Shown here: piece by piece, positions 23,634 through 25,443 of the stretch
How the letters are laid out: each line of letters starts with the position of its first letter
Position numbering within the stretch: the first letter of the stretch is position 1
Assembly: GCA_947258675.1 (NCBI GenBank)
Contig: CAMYJP010000006.1
Span: 5,067-30,509 of the forward strand
Source: an uncultured Desulfobulbaceae bacterium
GTDB taxonomy: Bacteria > Desulfobacterota > Desulfobulbia > Desulfobulbales > BM004
DNA: 25,443 bases
Direction: 5' to 3'
Position numbers and translations under genes: made by a program
Notes under the pieces: model-generated
What the model was told of the DNA's origin: nothing
Database searches by the model: none
What the model saw: the letters and a program-made list of their open reading frames with translations, nothing else

Positions 23634-24307
23634 TAACCGCCCCAGTTAAATTCGCTGCGCTCCATTTCTTCGAAATATTGAACGGGGCAGGCAGACTCAC
23701 GCAGACTGACGCGGACAGTCGCTTCGCGATGATATTTTTGCTCGAAGGATATAGCTGTCGGCATTCGCCTGCGTCGGTCGGCGGTTAATTACCATTCAGA
23801 TAATTCTATGTAACCGCAGACTCACGCGGACTGACGCGGACAGTCGCTTCGCGATGATATTTTTGCCCGATGGGCATAGAGTTTTTGGTCGGCCAGTCGG
23901 CCGTAAAAATGTCTGCGTTTGTCTGTGTCGGTCTGCGGTTAATCATCAAAAAAAGATCCTATTTAACCGCAGACTGACGCGGACGTGATGATATTTTTGC
24001 CCGGTGGGTATAAAGTTTTTGGTCGGCCCGGCGGCCGTAAAAAATGTCTGCGTTTGTCGGCGTCGGTCTGCGGTTAATTATCAAAAAAAGATCCTATTTA
24101 ACCGCGAACACACGCGGACTGACGCGGACCAAAATCTGAATGCTGCCACATTAAGTTCCAGGGAAGGCTTTCAACCGGATAAATATGTCTGCGTTCGTCT
24201 GTGTCGGTCTGCGGTTAATTACCATTCAGATAATTCTATGTAACCGCAGACGCACGCAAACTGACGCGGACAGTCGCTTCGCGATGATATTTTGCCCGAT
24301 GGGCAGG
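23634..24307. repeat. Array of five A-family hairpin elements
   Basis: Four complete units (23634-23788, 23811-23942, 23963-24077, 24098-24218) start with TTAACCGC or TAACCGC and end with GCGGTTAA. A fifth, left half only, runs 24241-24307. Left arms read CCGCAGACTCACGCGGACTG, ACGCGGAC; right arms read GTCTGCG, TTGTCTGTGTCGGTCTGCGG. The arms are imperfect complements over about 32 nt. Units I, II and V contain AGTCGCTTCGCGATGATATT; III has a shortened form, and IV a different interior. Short spacers separate them. Confidence 0.85.
23640..23687. repeat. Hairpin repeat B copy 6, nested in array unit I
   Basis: CCCCAGTTAAAT pairs (one mismatch) with ATTGAACGGGG. It lies between TAACCGC and GCAGACTCACGC of the A arm, i.e. 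inside array unit I. Confidence 0.6.
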
Positions 24308-24327
24308 GCTTATTTGGCTCACAATTT

Positions 24328-24747
24328 TTATTTATCAGCATTGAGGAACCTGACGAGTTCCAAAACGTCTTCTGTTTTGAATAAGGTAATTTCATCAATT
24401 TTCTCAAAATCAGTGTCATTGCTCCTCAGCGGAACATCATTTTCCAAGGTTAGTGCAAGGATATCCACATCGAACGGATCCCGCTCACCTATAAGAAGTT
24501 GCGCCGTGGATAATGACGTTTCATATTGCGCAGATTGACAAGCCCTTACCGGGATTAGCTCAAACAAATATAAGAGGTGAGCGGAGGTGTCTTCAGTATA
24601 CTCAGCCAATTGCGGAAGGTATTTCTTTACTTCCCATGTTGTGCGCTCCGTCGTAAGAAGATCGAAGTTCGGGTCAAACAAAAGTTCCGCAGCTTTACCG
24701 CCTATTAACGCCGAAATAAAGATATTAGCATCTACAACGAGTTTCAT
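24328..24747 (-). CDS. PIN-domain toxin
   Basis: The 139-residue protein starts with MKLVVDANIFISALI (Asp6), has TTWEVKKYLPQ (Glu39), ERDPFDVDILALTL (Asp90, 93, 95) and RSNDTDFEKI (Asp111, Asp113). This is the PIN layout with a longer middle segment than the VapC copies, indicating a different subfamily. Predicted role: toxin RNase. It overlaps the upstream antitoxin gene by 4 bp (ATGA). Its 3' end lies about 20 bp from the hairpin array. Confidence 0.86.
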   Translation of the reverse strand: MKLVVDANIFISALIGGKAAELLFDPNFDLLTTERTTWEVKKYLPQLAEYTEDTSAHLLYLFELIPVRACQSAQYETSLSTAQLLIGERDPFDVDILALTLENDVPLRSNDTDFEKIDEITLFKTEDVLELVRFLNADK

Positions 24748-24995
24748 CCCACAGGTGACCCGCTTTGTGAATGGCGAAACCGCTCAAATTCTGCAATAAT
24801 TTCCCCTTCTGTAAGATCTTTTATTGCCAGCTTGCGCCTGATATCTGCGGCACCCTTAACAAAAAGCCGCTTTTTGTATTCTAATACTTTACCCTTAAGA
24901 ATATCCTCAACGAACTGCTTTTCTGTAAAGCCAAACTCATGGGCAACCTTATTAATTTCCTTCGCCAGTGAATCTGATAATGTAATGGTATGCAT
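24744..24995 (-). CDS. Ribbon-helix-helix-like antitoxin
   Basis: The 83-residue protein begins MHTITLSDSLAKEINKVAHE and continues FTEKQFVEDILKGKVL, the strand-helix-helix pattern of CopG/MetJ-like antitoxins. A C-terminal charged region (IRRKLAIKDLTEGEIIAEF) may contact the PIN toxin. GGAG lies eight bases before the ATG at 24995. Pairing with the PIN gene is by overlap. Confidence 0.8.
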   Translation of the reverse strand: MHTITLSDSLAKEINKVAHEFGFTEKQFVEDILKGKVLEYKKRLFVKGAADIRRKLAIKDLTEGEIIAEFERFRHSQSGSPVG

Positions 24996-25189
24996 ATTTC
25001 ATTTCTCCGTCATTTTGTCTCTTTTACAATGTATCAGGGATTTTGAACCGCCAAGGCGCGAAGAGCGCAAAGGGTTGTTTTTTTTGTTCAGATCCCTTTC
25101 CTGAATAAAATGACCCTATACAATCCATCCTCGACGATATCCGCTTTTTTGTTTAACTGGTGCGAATTTAACAGGGGCGGCTAATCCAT
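24996..25189. other. Intergenic gap with a repeat-like segment
   Basis: Near 25045-25085 it contains GAACCGCCAAGGCGCGAAGA and GCGCAAAGGGTTG followed by a T-run. The GGCGC/GCGC and AACC/GGTT pairs give a weak hairpin. Possibly a terminator for the wecB-like gene, but it lies over 100 bp after the stop. Confidence 0.4.
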
Positions 25190-25443
25190 TCAAATCTTGA
25201 AAATATTTTTGATCGATCGGACAACGCGATCAGAGGTGTGGCCGTTCCAGAGGTCTATGTTACAGGCTATCCGGGCGGGGCCTGCCAGGATTCGCCCGAC
25301 CTTTTCTGCAAGATCATCTATGGTGCACAGTTTGTTTGTCCCCAGTGTTATCGTCACCGGCCTCTCGGTATTCGGTCTCAGCGTCAGGCAGGGAATTCCA
25401 AGATAGGATGTCTCCTCCTGAATACCGCCGGAGTCGGTAATGG
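25190..25443 (-). CDS. wecB: UDP-N-acetylglucosamine 2-epimerase, C-terminal part (WecB-like)
   Basis: The gene runs off the right edge; 84 complete codons are visible up to TGA (25190-25192). They read ITDSGGIQEETSYLGIPCLT, then LRPNTERPVTITLGTNKL, and end with a helical tail to KNIFKI. DSGGIQEE and RPNTERP are signature segments of the non-hydrolysing epimerase, which converts UDP-GlcNAc to UDP-ManNAc for surface polysaccharides. WecB genes are typical neighbours of the XrtA-type deacetylase, so this gene probably once adjoined the deacetylase now about 3.5 kb away. Confidence 0.9.
   Translation of the reverse strand, partial: ITDSGGIQEETSYLGIPCLTLRPNTERPVTITLGTNKLCTIDDLAEKVGRILAGPARIACNIDLWNGHTSDRVVRSIKNIFKI

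Larger units (their letters stand above)
22809..24327. other. 1.5-kb gene-free stretch: operator, hairpins and hairpin array
   Basis: No gene is supported here; forward-strand frames are by-products of the repeats. The content is the VapBC operator, a B-type hairpin (22945-22983), a compact hairpin at 23335-23372, a repeat-like stretch of low coding quality (23090-23320, with CTTTGCGCCTCG and CCTGCGCCTTGAGCC runs), an AT-rich piece (23490-23630), and the five-unit hairpin array (23634-24307). Confidence 0.7.

Noticed and set aside
23634..24307. The repeat array considered as a CRISPR array
   Set aside because: Units are long hairpins of varying length, spacers are shared between gaps rather than unique, and no cas gene is visible.
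24004..24538. Forward-strand frames over the hairpin array and PIN gene
   Set aside because: They are created by the repeats and lie antisense to a PIN gene; no motif or start signal.

Overview
The window reads as a chromosomal piece of an AT-rich Gram-negative bacterium. The mix of an exosortase-type (XrtA/PEP-CTERM) polysaccharide gene set, several radical-SAM enzymes, many PIN-type toxin-antitoxin pairs and dense short interspersed repeats resembles Desulfobacterota-like or other environmental bacteria. That placement is inference; no marker gene or rRNA is present. Every convincing gene is on the minus strand, so transcription runs from right to left.

Left half (about 0.16-16.4 kb): a long, tightly packed surface-polysaccharide locus. 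In transcription order it encodes a polysaccharide pyruvyl transferase-like protein, a CapK/phenylacetate-CoA ligase-like adenylating enzyme, a GT4 glycosyltransferase, a 57-codon remnant of a second flippase, an intact Wzx/MOP flippase, a fold-type III PLP decarboxylase, a FemAB/GNAT-like acyltransferase, a membrane-anchored M23 metallopeptidase, a radical-SAM/SPASM enzyme, a second FemAB/GNAT-like paralogue, a B12-binding radical-SAM enzyme, an amidohydrolase/PHP-like protein and a GlpD-like FAD oxidoreductase. Short gaps and overlaps suggest one or a few operons. A reasonable reading is synthesis, amino-acyl or acyl decoration and export of a surface glycan. The product is unknown.

Right half (about 16.4-25.2 kb): an accessory island. 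It holds five PIN-type toxin-antitoxin modules (DUF433/DUF5615, a VapBC with a truncated toxin, a PIN/antitoxin pair, an intact VapBC, and a PIN/ribbon-helix-helix-like pair), a broken ORF6N gene, and the XrtA-type polysaccharide deacetylase. The sequence between genes is filled by several families of short interspersed repeats: a CGCAGAC hairpin family that forms a five-unit array at 23.6-24.3 kb, a CCCC...GGGG hairpin family with covarying stems, and AT-rich and other blocks. At the right edge is the 3' end of a UDP-GlcNAc 2-epimerase gene (wecB-like), which fits the XrtA polysaccharide context. The island therefore appears to have grown inside a polysaccharide locus.

Most notable: (i) the hairpin array, with about 32-nt inverted ends and shared spacers; (ii) repeat DNA inserted in frame inside the deacetylase catalytic domain; (iii) two VapBC modules sharing an operator architecture although one toxin is truncated; (iv) two FemAB-like paralogues bracketing a radical-SAM/SPASM enzyme and an M23 peptidase.
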